64,000 nt of DNA from Brevundimonas sp. (GCA_027531145.1 JAPZRF010000004.1:124001-188000); one strand, 5' to 3'. Counted from the first letter of the stretch, positions 36,457-48,143 are shown. The notes: generated by a model from the letters alone, not told the origin. A program made the numbers and translations.

Positions 36457-39400
36457 ATGCGTATCCTGCTCGCGACCGCGGCGGCGCTCGCTCCGCTCAT
36501 GGCCGCCGCCGGGGCTTCCGCCGAGGTGGTCATCTCGACCAGCCGGACAACGGTGATCCGGACGTCGAACGCCACCGGAAGCGCCCCCGACAACATCCGC
36601 CTCGCCAGTGGGGGCGCGATCAATGTCGCCTCGGGCTCAGCGATCACCCTTGATTCGAACCACAGTGTCGATCTGGACAGTGGCAGCAGCATCACCATGA
36701 CGCGGGCGGCGAGCGGAGCGACGGCGATCGAGGCCCGGCCAGGTCTCAACAGCGGCATCATCGTCGGCGGGACCATCCGCATCACCGACGATATCGACAC
36801 CCCCGTGGACACGGACAGGGACGGCGACGCGGACGGACCGTTCGCAAGCGGCGACAATCGCTACGGCGTCCGCATTGTCGGTCCGGGAACCTTCACTGGG
36901 GACATCCTCGTGGAGAACACCGGTTCGATCGTGGTCGAGGGAAACAATTCGGCCGGCATTCTGGTCGAGCCCGGTCTTGCCGGGCGGATTGACACCCGCG
37001 GCACGATTTCCGTGGTTGGAAACAATACCTTCGGCGTGCGGACTCAGGGCAATGTGCAAGGCGTACGCATCGGCTCGGGCGTAAGCGCCCTGGGCGATGG
37101 TGCGGTCGGGGTCGCGGTCGACGGCAATGTCTCGGGCCAGGTTCGGCTGCAGGGAGCCGTGTCGGCCACCGGCTACCGCTTCACCTCGCGTCTCGTGAAG
37201 GCTGGCGGCGCCCAGGCGCGGCCGGAGCTGCTGTTCTACGAAGACCTCGACGCTGATGACATTTTTCAGGGTGGCCCCGCCGTCCGCGTGACGGGCGATA
37301 TCGGCTCCGGCATCCTGCTCGACATCGCGCCGCGCTACCTCGGCGGGCTGGAGGGCGATGACGATGGCGACAGCGTCAACAACGGCAACGAGGACGACGA
37401 CGGCGACGGCACAATCAACCGCAACGACAGTGACCGCGACGGCGACGGGGTGCCAGATGCGCAGGAGACCGACTCCAGCCTGACGGTGTTTGGCGGCGCA
37501 CCGGCGCTCATGATCGGCTCCGATACCCGCGCATCCACGATCGGGGCCGTCGGGACGGGCGACAACGCCTTTGGCGTGATCAACCACGGCACCATAACCT
37601 CTCAGGGCCTGCTCGACGGCGTAACCTCGACGGGTATCCAGCTCGGGGCCGGGCAGGCGGTGGCGATCGCCGGCGGCTTCCGCAACAGCGGCACCATCTC
37701 CGCCACGGCCTATGACGCCGACGCGCGCGCCGTCGCGATCGGTGCCGGGGTCTCGGCCCCGGCCATCGTCAACAGCGGCACCCTTCAGGCCAGCGGCCTG
37801 ACCGAACTGGTCAAGCGCGCGTTCGGCCTCGACATCGCTGCCGGGTCCACCGTCTCCTCCTTGGTCAACAGCGGCGCGATCGGGGCCAATCTGGCTGGCG
37901 AGAAGGGCGACGCCATCGGCCTTCGGGACGCCTCGGGCACCCTGACCTCGATCATCAATACGGGCCGGATCTTCGGAGTGGTCACGGCGACCGATGACGA
38001 GGACGACAACGACGACAGAAACACCGACGCGTCTGACGAGGTGGTCACCGGTCGCGCCATCGCGATCGACGTCAGCGCCAATACGACCGGCGTCACCCTG
38101 GTCCAGACCGGCGACACAACGGTCGACCGCTTCTCGGATTTTGACAGCGACGGTACGCCGGACCTGACCGACACCGACGACGACAATGACGGCATTCCGG
38201 ACGCCCAGGACAATGCCGACAATGACGACGACAACGACGGCGTCCCGGACGAGCGCGAGGCGATTATCTCCGGTGCCGTTCTGTTCGGCTCGGGGGCGGA
38301 CACCTTCGACGTGCGCAACGGGCAGGTGCTCGGCGATATCAGCTTCGGTGCCGGTGCCGACCGTCTGCTGATCAGCGGTGGGGCTGAGGTGCGCGGCACC
38401 CTCACTGACTCCGATGGCCTGCTCAACATCACCGTGAGCAACGGTACGCTGGAGACGCGTCAGTCCACCACCCTGAACCTCACCAACCTTACGGTGGGCG
38501 GCCAGGGTACGCTGCTGGTCGCCGTGGACCCGCTGAGCGGTGCCGGCGGGTTGAACGTCTCCGGCACGGCCAACCTGACCCAGGGCGCGACACTTGGCGC
38601 GCGCTTCAACTCCCTCGTCCGGGACCAGCAGCGCCTGACGCTGATCCGCGCCGGCAACCTGCAGGCCGCCGGCGTCAACCTCGGCTCGATCAACGAGAAC
38701 TCGCCGTTCCTCTACAATGTCGCGGCCGGGGTCGACACCACCGCCAACACCGTCTTCGTGGACGTGCGCCGCAAGACGGCCGGCGAGCTGGGCTTCATCG
38801 CCTCCGAGGCCGCCATCTATGACTCCGTCTATGAGGCGCTCGGCCTCAACGCCACGCTGCGCGGGGCGGTTCTGAACCAGCTCGACCGCGGCGGCTTCAT
38901 CGATCTGTACGAGCAGATCCTGCCCGAGCACTCGGGTGGGGCCCTGACCTCGCTGGCCTCGGGCGTCGACGCGGTGACCCGCGCCCTGACCGGTCGCAAC
39001 GAGGTGCTGGCGGCGGGGCAGACCAGCGCCTGGCTGCAGGAGATCACCTTCTACGCCGACAAGGACAAGACCGACAGCTACGGCTTCCGCGCCGAGGGCT
39101 TCGGCGTGGCTGGCGGCGTCGAGCGCGGAACGAGCTTCGGAAACGTCGGCCTGAGCGTCGCCTTCACCTCCTCGGATATCGAGGATCCGGAAGCCGCCGC
39201 CGAGGAGAACCTCGCCGCCAATCTGATCGAGCTGGGACTCTACTGGCGCGCCCAGGGCCAGTATTGGACCACCTGGGCCCGCGCCGCGGCTGGTTACGCC
39301 ACCATGGAAGGCACGCGCCAGATCGTTGGCGAGAACCTCAACCTGACGACCGAGGCGGACTGGAACGGCCTGACCCTGGCCGCCGCAGGCGGGGTCTCCT

Positions 39401-39843
39401 ACCGTCGCACCTTCGGCCGTTTCGAGGTGCGCCCCGAGCTTTTCGCCGAGTACTTCTGGCTGAACGAGGACGGCTACACAGAGCGCGGGGCCGGTGACGG
39501 CTTCGACCTCGAGATCGACGACCGCGATGGCCACATGTTCACCGCCACGGCGGCCATGACTGTCGGTGCCCGCTTCGGGCGCGACGGCTGGATCCGCCCG
39601 GAGCTGCGTGTCGGCTGGAAGCAGTACATCTCGGTCGACGGCGGCGAGACGGTCGGCCGCTTCTCCGGCGGCACGCGCGAGTTCCTGTTGGCCAACGGGG
39701 CCATCGAGGGCGGCGGCCCGATCCTCGGCCTGCGCCTCGGCATTGGCAATGACCTCGGCCTGCTGATGATCGAGGCCAACGGCGAGTCGATCGAGGACTA
39801 CGTCCGCTACAGCCTGCTGCTGCGCGCCAGCTTCCGGTTCTGA
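36457..39843 (+). CDS. large autotransporter with acidic calcium-type repeats
   Basis: 1128 residues. Signal peptide at 1-23 (LLATAAALAPLMAAAGASA). The passenger is rich in Gly/Asn/Ser/Thr beta-helix turns (NSGTI-type: NHGTITSQG, NSGTLQASG, NSGAIGANLAG). Clusters of DxDxDG acidic repeats interrupt it at about 114-127 (DTDRDGDADG), 299-338 (DDGDGTINRNDSDRDGDGV), 511-527 and 559-601 (DTDDDNDGIPDAQDNADND), like thrombospondin type-3 calcium repeats. From about 855 to the end is an autotransporter beta-barrel ending in the canonical aromatic (LLLRASFRF). A weak AAGGG lies upstream of the ATG. Passenger function (adhesin or other) cannot be told from sequence. Confidence 0.9.
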   Translation: MRILLATAAALAPLMAAAGASAEVVISTSRTTVIRTSNATGSAPDNIRLASGGAINVASGSAITLDSNHSVDLDSGSSITMTRAASGATAIEARPGLNSGIIVGGTIRITDDIDTPVDTDRDGDADGPFASGDNRYGVRIVGPGTFTGDILVENTGSIVVEGNNSAGILVEPGLAGRIDTRGTISVVGNNTFGVRTQGNVQGVRIGSGVSALGDGAVGVAVDGNVSGQVRLQGAVSATGYRFTSRLVKAGGAQARPELLFYEDLDADDIFQGGPAVRVTGDIGSGILLDIAPRYLGGLEGDDDGDSVNNGNEDDDGDGTINRNDSDRDGDGVPDAQETDSSLTVFGGAPALMIGSDTRASTIGAVGTGDNAFGVINHGTITSQGLLDGVTSTGIQLGAGQAVAIAGGFRNSGTISATAYDADARAVAIGAGVSAPAIVNSGTLQASGLTELVKRAFGLDIAAGSTVSSLVNSGAIGANLAGEKGDAIGLRDASGTLTSIINTGRIFGVVTATDDEDDNDDRNTDASDEVVTGRAIAIDVSANTTGVTLVQTGDTTVDRFSDFDSDGTPDLTDTDDDNDGIPDAQDNADNDDDNDGVPDEREAIISGAVLFGSGADTFDVRNGQVLGDISFGAGADRLLISGGAEVRGTLTDSDGLLNITVSNGTLETRQSTTLNLTNLTVGGQGTLLVAVDPLSGAGGLNVSGTANLTQGATLGARFNSLVRDQQRLTLIRAGNLQAAGVNLGSINENSPFLYNVAAGVDTTANTVFVDVRRKTAGELGFIASEAAIYDSVYEALGLNATLRGAVLNQLDRGGFIDLYEQILPEHSGGALTSLASGVDAVTRALTGRNEVLAAGQTSAWLQEITFYADKDKTDSYGFRAEGFGVAGGVERGTSFGNVGLSVAFTSSDIEDPEAAAEENLAANLIELGLYWRAQGQYWTTWARAAAGYATMEGTRQIVGENLNLTTEADWNGLTLAAAGGVSYRRTFGRFEVRPELFAEYFWLNEDGYTERGAGDGFDLEIDDRDGHMFTATAAMTVGARFGRDGWIRPELRVGWKQYISVDGGETVGRFSGGTREFLLANGAIEGGGPILGLRLGIGNDLGLLMIEANGESIEDYVRYSLLLRASFRF

Positions 39844-39867
39844 CATCCGCCGATCCGACAGAAAATG

Positions 39868-39896
39868 GGCCCGCCGGATCGCGCCGGCGGGCCTTT
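39868..39896 (+). terminator. terminator after the autotransporter gene
   Basis: GGCCCGCCGG and CCGGCGGGCC form a perfect 10-bp stem with loop ATCGCG, followed by TTT. It lies 25 bases after the stop codon and also separates the gene from the convergent tRNA-Val. Confidence 0.85.
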
Positions 39897-39903
39897 GCGT
39901 ATC

Positions 39904-39980
39904 TGGTGGGCGGCGAGGGGTTCGAACCCCCGACCCCCTCGGTGTAAACGAGGTGCTCTGACCAGCTGAGCTAGCCGCCC
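39904..39980 (-). tRNA. tRNA-Val (anticodon TAC)
   Basis: On the minus strand: acceptor GGGCGGC/GCCGCCC, D-loop AGCTCAGCTGGTCAGA, anticodon arm CCTCG-TTTACAC-CGAGG with TAC at 39946-39944, T-arm with GGTTCGAACC, discriminator A and encoded CCA (39906-39904). Confidence 0.98.
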
Positions 39981-39984
39981 GCTC

Positions 39985-40035
39985 GACCGAAATCGGTTGA
40001 GTTGGACACCATCCAACTCGGCTCAGATTTCGGTC
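39985..40035 (+). repeat. perfect hairpin repeat upstream of tRNA-Val
   Basis: Outer arms GACCGAAATC and GATTTCGGTC are perfect inverted repeats; inside, GAGTTGGA and TCCAACTC form a second stem with loop CACCA. The left arm plus the next dozen bases recur at 11458-11480. It lies 4 bases upstream of the tRNA-Val 5' end. The remaining 160 bases up to the end of lon show no gene. Confidence 0.65.
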
Positions 40036-40196
40036 CAGCTTGAACCGGGAGCCTGATTCACGGCATCGACGGAATCGCGAAGCTAATCCATCTCAGCCGA
40101 ACAGGCTCCAAGGGGTGATGCCCGCGTCCGGCGCGCCGATCAAGGGCGGCGCGAAAACGGCAGGGGCGAACCCCGGCCGTCGATCGTGTCAGGCGC

Positions 40197-42590
40197 TCAG
40201 TGGGTGGCCACCGCCCCCGGCACCTCCGGCGGCGGCGTGGCAGGTAGCGGCTCGGCCGCCTCGTCCCACTCCACCGGCGTGAGCTCCCCGGTCAGGGCCC
40301 ACTTGAGCGCCTCGTCGGCGGTCGAGACCGGCACAATCTCCAGTCCCGCCTTCACATTCTCCGGCACATCCGCGAGGTCCTTCTCGTTCTCCTGCGGGAT
40401 CAGCACCGTCTTCACGCCCGAGCGCAGCGCGGCCAGCAGCTTCTCCTTCAGGCCGCCGATGGCGGTGACCCGCCCGCGCAGGGTGATCTCGCCGGTCATG
40501 GCGATGTCCTTGCGGATCGGGATGCCGGTCAGCACCGAGACCATGGCCACGGTCATGGCCACGCCGGCGGACGGACCGTCCTTGGGCGTCGCCCCGTCCG
40601 GCACGTGCACGTGGATGTCGGTCTTCTCGAACACTGGCGGCTTCACGCCAAAGGCCAGCGAGCGGGCGCGGACATAGGAGGCGGCGGCCGAGATCGACTC
40701 CTTCATCACCTCCTTGAGGTTGCCGGTCACGGTCATGCGGCCGCGACCCGGCATGCGGATCGCCTCGATGGTCAGGATGTCGCCGCCGAACTGGGTCCAG
40801 GCCAGCCCGGTGACGATGCCCACCTGGTCCTCCGCGTCGGTCTCGCCGTAGCGATACTTCCGAACGCCGGCATATGCAGCGAGCTTCTCCGCATCGATGG
40901 TGATCGCCGCGGCTCCCGTCTTGGCCATCTCGCGCACGGCCTTGCGCGCCAGACCGCCGAGGGCCCGTTCCAGCGAACGTACCCCCGCCTCGCGAGTGTA
41001 GTAGCGGATCAGATCCCGGATCATCTCGTCCGGCAGAACCAGCTCGCCGGCCTTCAGCCCATGGTCCTTCATCAGCTTGGGCAGGACGTGACGGCGGGCG
41101 ATCTCGACCTTCTCGTCCTCGGTGTAGCCGGACACCTGGATGATCTCCATGCGGTCCATCAGCGGCTGGGGCATGTTCAGGCTGTTGGCCGTGGTGACGA
41201 ACATCACCTGGGACAGGTCATAGTCGACCTCCAGATAGTGGTCGCCGAACGTAGAGTTCTGCGCCGGGTCCAGCACCTCGAGCAGGGCCGACGACGGGTC
41301 ACCGCGCCAGTCGGCACCCAGCTTGTCGATCTCGTCCAGCAGGATGAAGGCGTTGGTGGTCTTCGCCTTCTTCATGGCCTGGATGATCTTGCCCGGCATC
41401 GAGCCGATGTAGGTCCTGCGGTGGCCGCGGATCTCGGCCTCATCCCGAACGCCGCCCAGCGACATGCGGACGTACTCGCGCCCGGTCGCCTTGGCGATCG
41501 ACTTGGCCAGCGAGGTCTTGCCGACCCCCGGCGGTCCGACCAGGCACAGGATCGGCCCCTTCAGGCTGTTGGTTCTCGCCTGAACCGCCAGGTACTCGAT
41601 GATCCGCTCCTTGACCTTCTCCAGACCGAAGTGATCCTCCTCGAGGATGTCCTCGGCCCGGTTCAGGTCGATCGGCTTCTGCCGCGCCTTGCCCCACGGG
41701 ATCGACAGCAGCCAGTCGAGATAGTTCCGCACCACGGTTGATTCCGCAGACATCGGGCTCATGTTGCGCAGCTTCTTCAGCTCCGCCTCGGCCTTGGTCC
41801 GGGCCTCTTTGGACAGCCTTGTCTTGCGGATGCGCTTTTCCAGCCCGACGAGCTCGTCGCGCTGGTCGTCGCCCTCGCCCAGCTCTCGCTGGATCGCCTT
41901 CATCTGCTCGTTGAGATAGTACTCGCGCTGGGTCTTCTCCATCTGCCGCTTCACGCGGCTGCGGATCTTCTTCTCAACCTGCAGGACGCTGATCTCGCCT
42001 TCCATGAGGCCGAAGACCTGCTCCAGCCGGCGCGGAACGGAGATGGCCTCAAGCAGGGCCTGCTTGTCGCTGATCTTCACCGACAGGTGCGCCGCCACCG
42101 AGTCAGCCAGCTTGGACGGATCAGTGATCTGCGGGATCGCCGAGAGGGCCTCCGGCGGCACCTTCTTGTTCAGCTTGACGTAGTTCTCGAACTGTTCGAC
42201 CACGGCCCGCACCAGCGCCTCGGCCTCGCTGGCCTCGCCCGCCTCGTCGGCGATCGGCTGGGCCTCGGCCTCGAAGTACTCGCTGCGGTCCGTGAATCGC
42301 ACCAGGCGGGCGCGAGACTTGCCCTCGACCAGCACCTTGACCGTACCGTCAGGCAGCTTTAGCAGCTGCAGCACCGTGGCCAGCACGCCGGTGGCGAAGA
42401 TGTCGGCCGGGGCAGGATCGTCATCGACGCTGTTCTTCTGCGTGGCCAGCAGGATCTGCTTGTCGCCCCGCATGATCTCGTCGAGCGCCTTCACCGACTT
42501 CTCGCGCCCGACGAACAGCGGCACGACCATGTGCGGGAAGACGACGATGTCGCGGAGGGGCAGGACAGGGAGGACTTGGGACTCGGACAT
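40197..42590 (-). CDS. lon: ATP-dependent protease La
   Basis: Cytoplasmic AAA+ serine protease for damaged and regulatory proteins, 797 residues, standard LonA length. LON substrate domain ([26 protein letters not shown]-type start), coiled linker, Walker [11 protein letters not shown], Walker [10 protein letters not shown], and the protease domain with the catalytic dyad Ser674 (DGPSAGVAM) and Lys717 (GGLKEK). It stands downstream of clpX in the tig-clpP-clpX-lon order; about 240 bases separate it from clpX, in which I see no gene. Confidence 0.98.
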   Translation of the reverse strand: MSESQVLPVLPLRDIVVFPHMVVPLFVGREKSVKALDEIMRGDKQILLATQKNSVDDDPAPADIFATGVLATVLQLLKLPDGTVKVLVEGKSRARLVRFTDRSEYFEAEAQPIADEAGEASEAEALVRAVVEQFENYVKLNKKVPPEALSAIPQITDPSKLADSVAAHLSVKISDKQALLEAISVPRRLEQVFGLMEGEISVLQVEKKIRSRVKRQMEKTQREYYLNEQMKAIQRELGEGDDQRDELVGLEKRIRKTRLSKEARTKAEAELKKLRNMSPMSAESTVVRNYLDWLLSIPWGKARQKPIDLNRAEDILEEDHFGLEKVKERIIEYLAVQARTNSLKGPILCLVGPPGVGKTSLAKSIAKATGREYVRMSLGGVRDEAEIRGHRRTYIGSMPGKIIQAMKKAKTTNAFILLDEIDKLGADWRGDPSSALLEVLDPAQNSTFGDHYLEVDYDLSQVMFVTTANSLNMPQPLMDRMEIIQVSGYTEDEKVEIARRHVLPKLMKDHGLKAGELVLPDEMIRDLIRYYTREAGVRSLERALGGLARKAVREMAKTGAAAITIDAEKLAAYAGVRKYRYGETDAEDQVGIVTGLAWTQFGGDILTIEAIRMPGRGRMTVTGNLKEVMKESISAAASYVRARSLAFGVKPPVFEKTDIHVHVPDGATPKDGPSAGVAMTVAMVSVLTGIPIRKDIAMTGEITLRGRVTAIGGLKEKLLAALRSGVKTVLIPQENEKDLADVPENVKAGLEIVPVSTADEALKWALTGELTPVEWDEAAEPLPATPPPEVPGAVATH

Positions 42591-42830
42591 GATACGGATC
42601 TCCGGGGCCCTTGAGGATCGCAGGCCCGCGCGGTCGCTGGTCAGGGCCTGGCCCTGATCACCCGATCGCGCCCGCCCATGAGGCGGACTTTGATCGGATA
42701 TGTGGCGCGTCGGCCCCGCGGTTCAAGCGCCACCCGCCGGGGTGCGACAATCACCGGTAAACGAGCGGCGGGAACGACACGGGCCGGGCGTCGGAAACAC
42801 CGGGCCCGCGCGATAGATCTAGCCAGCCGG

Positions 42831-44096
<1,266 letters not shown>

Positions 44097-44285
44097 CGAC
44101 CCTTCTCACTCTCGCGCCCGATCCCGCCGATCCGAGACGCGGTTCCCATGCGTAGCATTCCCATGATGGGCGCACAGGTCTTCAAAAATTGACAATCACC
44201 CATCCCATCCGCGACCACAACCCCGATGTCCTGCGACGTCGGCGCTGCGCGGTGGGTCAAACGATGTGGCTGGGGATTGCGGCGA

Positions 44286-44933
44286 ATGGCTGACATGGGG
44301 GCTGAAACGGTTCTGCGCCAGAGCCCCAGCAAGGGCCGGGCCATCGTCGCCTTCGACTTCGACGGCACCCTCACCGTACGCGACAGCTTCACCGCCTTTC
44401 TACGATGGCATGTGGGGAAACGTCGCTGGACCAAGGGCTTGCTGCGCCTGACTCCGGCTCTGACAGCCTATGCCCGCGACCGTGACCGGGAGCGGATCAA
44501 GGCCGCGGCGACCCGGGAGTTCCTTGAGGGCCTCGACCGTGCCGAACTGGAACGCCGCGCCGAGACCTTCGCCGCAACGCGCTGGGCGCGGCTGATGCGG
44601 CCCGACGCGCTCGCAACCTGGGCGGCGTGGGGTGAGGCGGGCGCGCATCGCGTGATTGTGACCGCCAGTCCCGAGACGACCGTCGCGCCCTTCGCCCGCC
44701 GACTCGGCGCCGAGGCCCTGCTCGGCACGCAGCTGGTGTTCGACGGGGCCGGCCGGGTCACCGGGGCGTTCGCGGGCCCCAACTGCCGCGGCGAGGAGAA
44801 GGTGCGGCGCCTGCGCGCCGTTTATGGTGCCGAGGTCCGGCTCGCCGCCGCCTATGGCGACACCTCCGGCGACGCCCAGATGCTGGCGATCGCCGACGAG
44901 GGCGGCTTCAGGGTGTTCCGGGCGAGACCTTGA
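44286..44933 (+). CDS. cicA: CicA-like HAD phosphatase between clpP and clpX
   Basis: 215-residue HAD-IB hydrolase: motif I AFDFDGTLTVRDSF, motif II VTASPE, motif III Lys (EEKVRRL) and motif IV AYGDTSGDAQML. From memory, Caulobacter crescentus cicA encodes a HAD-superfamily protein whose gene lies between clpP and clpX and whose dosage affects growth and cell shape; same family, position and orientation here. Start ATG 44286 is chosen from the family N-terminus; the open frame begins earlier at 44226. The substrate is unknown, with phosphoserine- or lipid-phosphate-type HADs the nearest relatives. Confidence 0.82.
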   Translation: MADMGAETVLRQSPSKGRAIVAFDFDGTLTVRDSFTAFLRWHVGKRRWTKGLLRLTPALTAYARDRDRERIKAAATREFLEGLDRAELERRAETFAATRWARLMRPDALATWAAWGEAGAHRVIVTASPETTVAPFARRLGAEALLGTQLVFDGAGRVTGAFAGPNCRGEEKVRRLRAVYGAEVRLAAAYGDTSGDAQMLAIADEGGFRVFRARP

Positions 44934-44957
44934 AGCCTCTGAGATTCGACTTTTGGA

Positions 44958-45128
44958 TCAATTCCCGAGGAAGCCGTTCCGCTTCGCGGCCCACAACCCC
45001 GTCGCGAGGTGCCAGATGTTGGCCTTGCAGGGCATGTCTCGAAGGCCAGCCTCATCGATGCCGAGGGCGTTCTCCTTGAGTGCCCGAAACACCCGTTCGT
45101 GCGCTGAATCATAAACGCGCGAGATCAT
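44958..45128 (-). CDS. possible 56-residue protein, unknown
   Basis: A short frame between cicA and clpP encoding a mostly helical basic peptide (MISRVYDSAHERVFRALKEN at its start; IWHLATGLWAAKRNG near its end). AAGGGACGG precedes the ATG by about 6 bases. Composition is less GC-rich than neighbours. I recognise no family. An inverted repeat CCGTCCC/GGGACGG at 45134-45159 covers its leader. It may be real or spurious. Confidence 0.4.
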   Translation of the reverse strand: MISRVYDSAHERVFRALKENALGIDEAGLRDMPCKANIWHLATGLWAAKRNGFLGN

Positions 45129-45210
45129 GGCGACCGTCCCTTGTTCCCAGTTGGGACGGCAACGATGACCCCGGACGCACATGCCAAAATATACTCAAGA
45201 TCGAGGCGGA

Positions 45211-45852
45211 TCAGACCGACTTGACCCCGTCGTCCTCGGCCTGCTCGCGGCGGTCGTAGACGTGGTCGACGATGCCCCAGGCCTTGGCTTCCTCGGCGTT
45301 CATGAAGTGGTCGCGGTCCAGGGTGCGCTCGACCTCCTCATAGGTCCGGCCGGTATGCTTGACGTAGATCTCGTTCAGCCGGCGCTTGGTCTTGATGATG
45401 TCCTCGGCGTGGCGCTCGATGTCCGAGGCCTGGCCGCGGAAGCCGCCGGAAGGCTGGTGGACCATGATGCGGGCGTTCGGCAGGGCGATGCGCTGGCCGG
45501 CGGCGCCGGCGGTCAGCAGCAGGGAGCCCATCGAGGCCGCCATGCCCATGCACACCGTCGTCACCGGGCACTTGATGTACTGCATGGTGTCGTAGATCGC
45601 CATGCCCGAGGTCACCACGCCGCCCGGGCTGTTGATGTACATGGAGATTTCCTTCTTCGGGTTCTCCGACTCGAGGAACAGCAGCTGGGCGCAAATCAGC
45701 GACGCCATGCCGTCCTCGACCGGCCCGGTCAGGAAGATGATCCGCTCGCGCAGCAGGCGCGAGAAGATGTCGAAGGCCCGTTCGCCGCGGCTGGATTGCT
45801 CCACCACCATCGGCACCAGGTTCATGGTGAGGTTGTCGATCGGATCGCGCAT
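45211..45852 (-). CDS. clpP: ATP-dependent Clp protease proteolytic subunit
   Basis: Tetradecameric serine protease core, 213 residues. Catalytic triad Ser108 (MAASMGS), His132 (IMVHQPSGG) and Asp181 (LDRDHF) is complete. I start at ATG 45852 ([19 protein letters not shown]); the frame upstream overlaps tig and is shadow. It follows tig by 101 bases on the same strand. Confidence 0.97.
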   Translation of the reverse strand: MRDPIDNLTMNLVPMVVEQSSRGERAFDIFSRLLRERIIFLTGPVEDGMASLICAQLLFLESENPKKEISMYINSPGGVVTSGMAIYDTMQYIKCPVTTVCMGMAASMGSLLLTAGAAGQRIALPNARIMVHQPSGGFRGQASDIERHAEDIIKTKRRLNEIYVKHTGRTYEEVERTLDRDHFMNAEEAKAWGIVDHVYDRREQAEDDGVKSV

Positions 45853-45953
45853 GAAGGCCTTCTCGGAGTGCGAAAACGCGCGGGACGACTCATCGCCGCT
45901 CCGCTTGCTCCAGATATCGCGTCCCGAAGGCCGCGGCGCAACCTGCGACCGGT

Positions 45954-47297
45954 TTACGCCTCGTCCTCGTCCTTGAGCAGCTCTTCCTTGGAGATCGGTG
46001 CGTCCGTGACCTCGGCCAGGCCGAAGATCAGCTCGCACACCTTCTCCTCGTAGATCGGCGCGCGCATCTGGGCGGCCGCGCCCGGGTTCTGGCGATAGAA
46101 GTCGAGCACCGCCCGCTCCTGGCCCGGATAGTTGCGGGTCTCGGCCAGGATCGCCTGGTTCAGCTCCTGGTCGGAGACGGTGACGTTGTTGGCGCGACCG
46201 ATCTCGGCCAGCACCAGCCCCAGGCGCACGCGGCGCTCGGCGATCTTGCGGTACTCGGCCTTGAGGTCGTCGTCCGACTTTTTCGCGTCCTCCTCCGGCA
46301 GGCGGCCGGCAGCCTTGTCGGCCTCAACTTGACGCCAGATGCCGTCGAACTCCGCGTCCACCATCTTCGGCGGCAGCGGGAAGTCGTGGGCGGCGTCCAG
46401 CTGGTCCAGCAGGGCGCGCTTCAGCTTGAAGCGGGCAGCACCGGCGTACTGCTGGTTCAGGTTCTGCCGCAGCAGCTCCTTCAGCTTGTCCAGCGACTCC
46501 AGACCCAGGCGGATGGCGAACTCGTCGTTGATCTCGGCGTCCTTCGCGGCCTTCACGGCCTTGACCTTGACGTCGAAGGTGGCCGGCTTGCCGGCCAGGT
46601 GTGCAGCCTGGTAGGTCTCGGGGAAGGTCACCTTGAGGGTCTTCTCCTCGCCGACCTTGACGCCCTTGAGCTGCTCCTCGAAGCCCGGGATGAAGCTGTT
46701 CGAGCCGATCACCACGGCGGCGTCCTCGGCCGTGCCTCCCTCGAAGGCCTCACCCTCGATCTTGCCGACGAAGTCGATGATCACCTGGTCGCCGTCGGCG
46801 GCCTTGGGGACCTTGCCGCCCTTGTCCTCGTAGCTCTTGGCCTGGCCAGCCAGTTCCCTGAGGGCCTCCTCCAGATCCTCGTCGGAGGCCTCGTAGACCG
46901 GGCGCGACAGCTTCAGGGCCTTGGGGTCGGCCGGGGTGAAGTCCGGCATGACCTCCAGCGACATCTCGTAAGCTAGATCGGCCTCGCCCGCGACGACCTT
47001 CTCGATGTCGCTGACCATGGTCATCTCGGCCGGGGCGGCCGGGCGCAACTTCGCGTCGTCCAGAGCCTTCTGGCTCGACTGGTTCAGCTCGGTGTTGACG
47101 ATCTCGCCCATCAGGTCGCGACCAAAGGTCTTCTTCACGTGCGAGACCGGCACCTTGCCCGGACGGAAGCCCTTGAGGCGGACCTGCGGGGCCACTTCCT
47201 TCAGGCGCGCGTCGAGCTTGGCAGTCAGCTCGGCGGCGGGAATGGTGACCGCGATCACGCGGCTCAGGCCTTCGTTCGACTTTTCGACGACTTGCAT
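45954..47297 (-). CDS. tig: trigger factor
   Basis: Ribosome-bound chaperone and peptidyl-prolyl isomerase, 447 residues. The ribosome-docking motif GFRPGKVP lies near residue 43, the FKBP-type PPIase domain around 160-245 ([21 protein letters not shown]-like), and the helical C-terminal arms follow. I start at ATG 47297; the longer open frame upstream runs antisense through the MBL gene. A 9-bp perfect hairpin lies in its leader. Confidence 0.97.
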   Translation of the reverse strand: MQVVEKSNEGLSRVIAVTIPAAELTAKLDARLKEVAPQVRLKGFRPGKVPVSHVKKTFGRDLMGEIVNTELNQSSQKALDDAKLRPAAPAEMTMVSDIEKVVAGEADLAYEMSLEVMPDFTPADPKALKLSRPVYEASDEDLEEALRELAGQAKSYEDKGGKVPKAADGDQVIIDFVGKIEGEAFEGGTAEDAAVVIGSNSFIPGFEEQLKGVKVGEEKTLKVTFPETYQAAHLAGKPATFDVKVKAVKAAKDAEINDEFAIRLGLESLDKLKELLRQNLNQQYAGAARFKLKRALLDQLDAAHDFPLPPKMVDAEFDGIWRQVEADKAAGRLPEEDAKKSDDDLKAEYRKIAERRVRLGLVLAEIGRANNVTVSDQELNQAILAETRNYPGQERAVLDFYRQNPGAAAQMRAPIYEEKVCELIFGLAEVTDAPISKEELLKDEDEA

Positions 47298-47357
47298 GGG
47301 GGGTCTGACGCTCTGGGGCGGCCTGGCGGCGGCGCGCGGATTGCAGGAAACGCAAGG

Positions 47358-47379
47358 GCCGCCCCCTGACGGGGGCGGC
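47358..47379 (-). other. strong hairpin in the tig leader
   Basis: GCCGCCCCC and GGGGGCGGC pair perfectly around TGAC, about 60 bases upstream of the tig start and 86 upstream of the divergent MBL gene. On the minus strand it is followed by CCTTGCGTTT. It could be an attenuator or a transcription barrier between the divergent genes. Confidence 0.45.
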
Positions 47380-47465
47380 ACCTCGAAGCCCGCCCTTATG
47401 TCGAGAACGGCCGCGAAGGTCAACGCGAGGTTCCGTACGGGCGCTCGAGACGCTAACGGAGAGGC

Positions 47466-48143
47466 ATGAGCGCCTCCCCTGCCCCCCTCGGCGTCTTCGT
47501 TACGCCGGTCACCCCGCTGCAGCAGAACTGCACCGTCGTCTGGTGCACGGCAACGAACCGCTGCGCGGTCATCGATCCCGGCGGAGCCGTCGACGCCGTG
47601 CTCGGCGAGGTGGCCCGTCGCGGCCTCGGGGTCGAAGCGATCTGGATCACCCACGGCCACCTCGACCACGCGGGCGGCGCGGCCGAGATGCAGGAAAAGA
47701 CGGGCGTGGAGATCATCGGCCCCCACCCGGCCGACCAGTTCTGGATCGACGGCATCGCCGCCCAGGGGCGAGTGTATGGGGTCCCCGAGGCTCGTGGATT
47801 CACGCCCACCCGTTGGCTGGCGGATGGCGACGAACTGACGCTCGGCGATACCCGCTGGCAGGTGTTCCACACCCCGGGTCACACGCCTGGCCACGTGATC
47901 TTCCACTGCGCCGAGGCGCGCTTCGCCCAGGTCGGCGACGTCCTGTTCCGCGGCTCGGTCGGCCGTACAGACTTCCCGCAGAGCGACCCGCAGGCGCTGA
48001 TCCGGTCGATCATCGACAAACTGTGGCCGCTCGGGGACGATGTGACCTTCGTTCCCGGGCACGGGCCGGTCTCGACCTTCGGCCAGGAGCGGCGCGACAA
48101 TGCCTTTGTCGCCGACCGCGTCCTTGCCGCAGCCCGGATCTAG
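47466..48143 (+). CDS. MBL-fold metallo-hydrolase, glyoxalase II-like
   Basis: 225 residues; zinc motif THGHLDHAGG near 59-68, further ligands in HTPGHTPGHVIFH and GDVLFRGSVGRTDF, and a last His in FVPGHGPVSTFGQE. The close spacing resembles the YcbL/GloB-like type II glyoxalases, which hydrolyse S-lactoylglutathione or related thioesters. It diverges from tig. Confidence 0.92.
   Translation: MSASPAPLGVFVTPVTPLQQNCTVVWCTATNRCAVIDPGGAVDAVLGEVARRGLGVEAIWITHGHLDHAGGAAEMQEKTGVEIIGPHPADQFWIDGIAAQGRVYGVPEARGFTPTRWLADGDELTLGDTRWQVFHTPGHTPGHVIFHCAEARFAQVGDVLFRGSVGRTDFPQSDPQALIRSIIDKLWPLGDDVTFVPGHGPVSTFGQERRDNAFVADRVLAAARI

Noticed and set aside
37353-37470. Apparent GACGAC microsatellite
   Set aside because: In frame it encodes DxDxDG acidic repeats with varied codons, so it is protein-level repetition.
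36637-39846. 1069-codon frame antisense to the autotransporter
   Set aside because: Same cause; composition follows from the Gly/Asp-rich sense strand and nothing resembles a protein family.
45134-45159. Third LexA box near clpP
   Set aside because: Only one GTTC is present; the spacing does not give GTTC-N7-GTTC.
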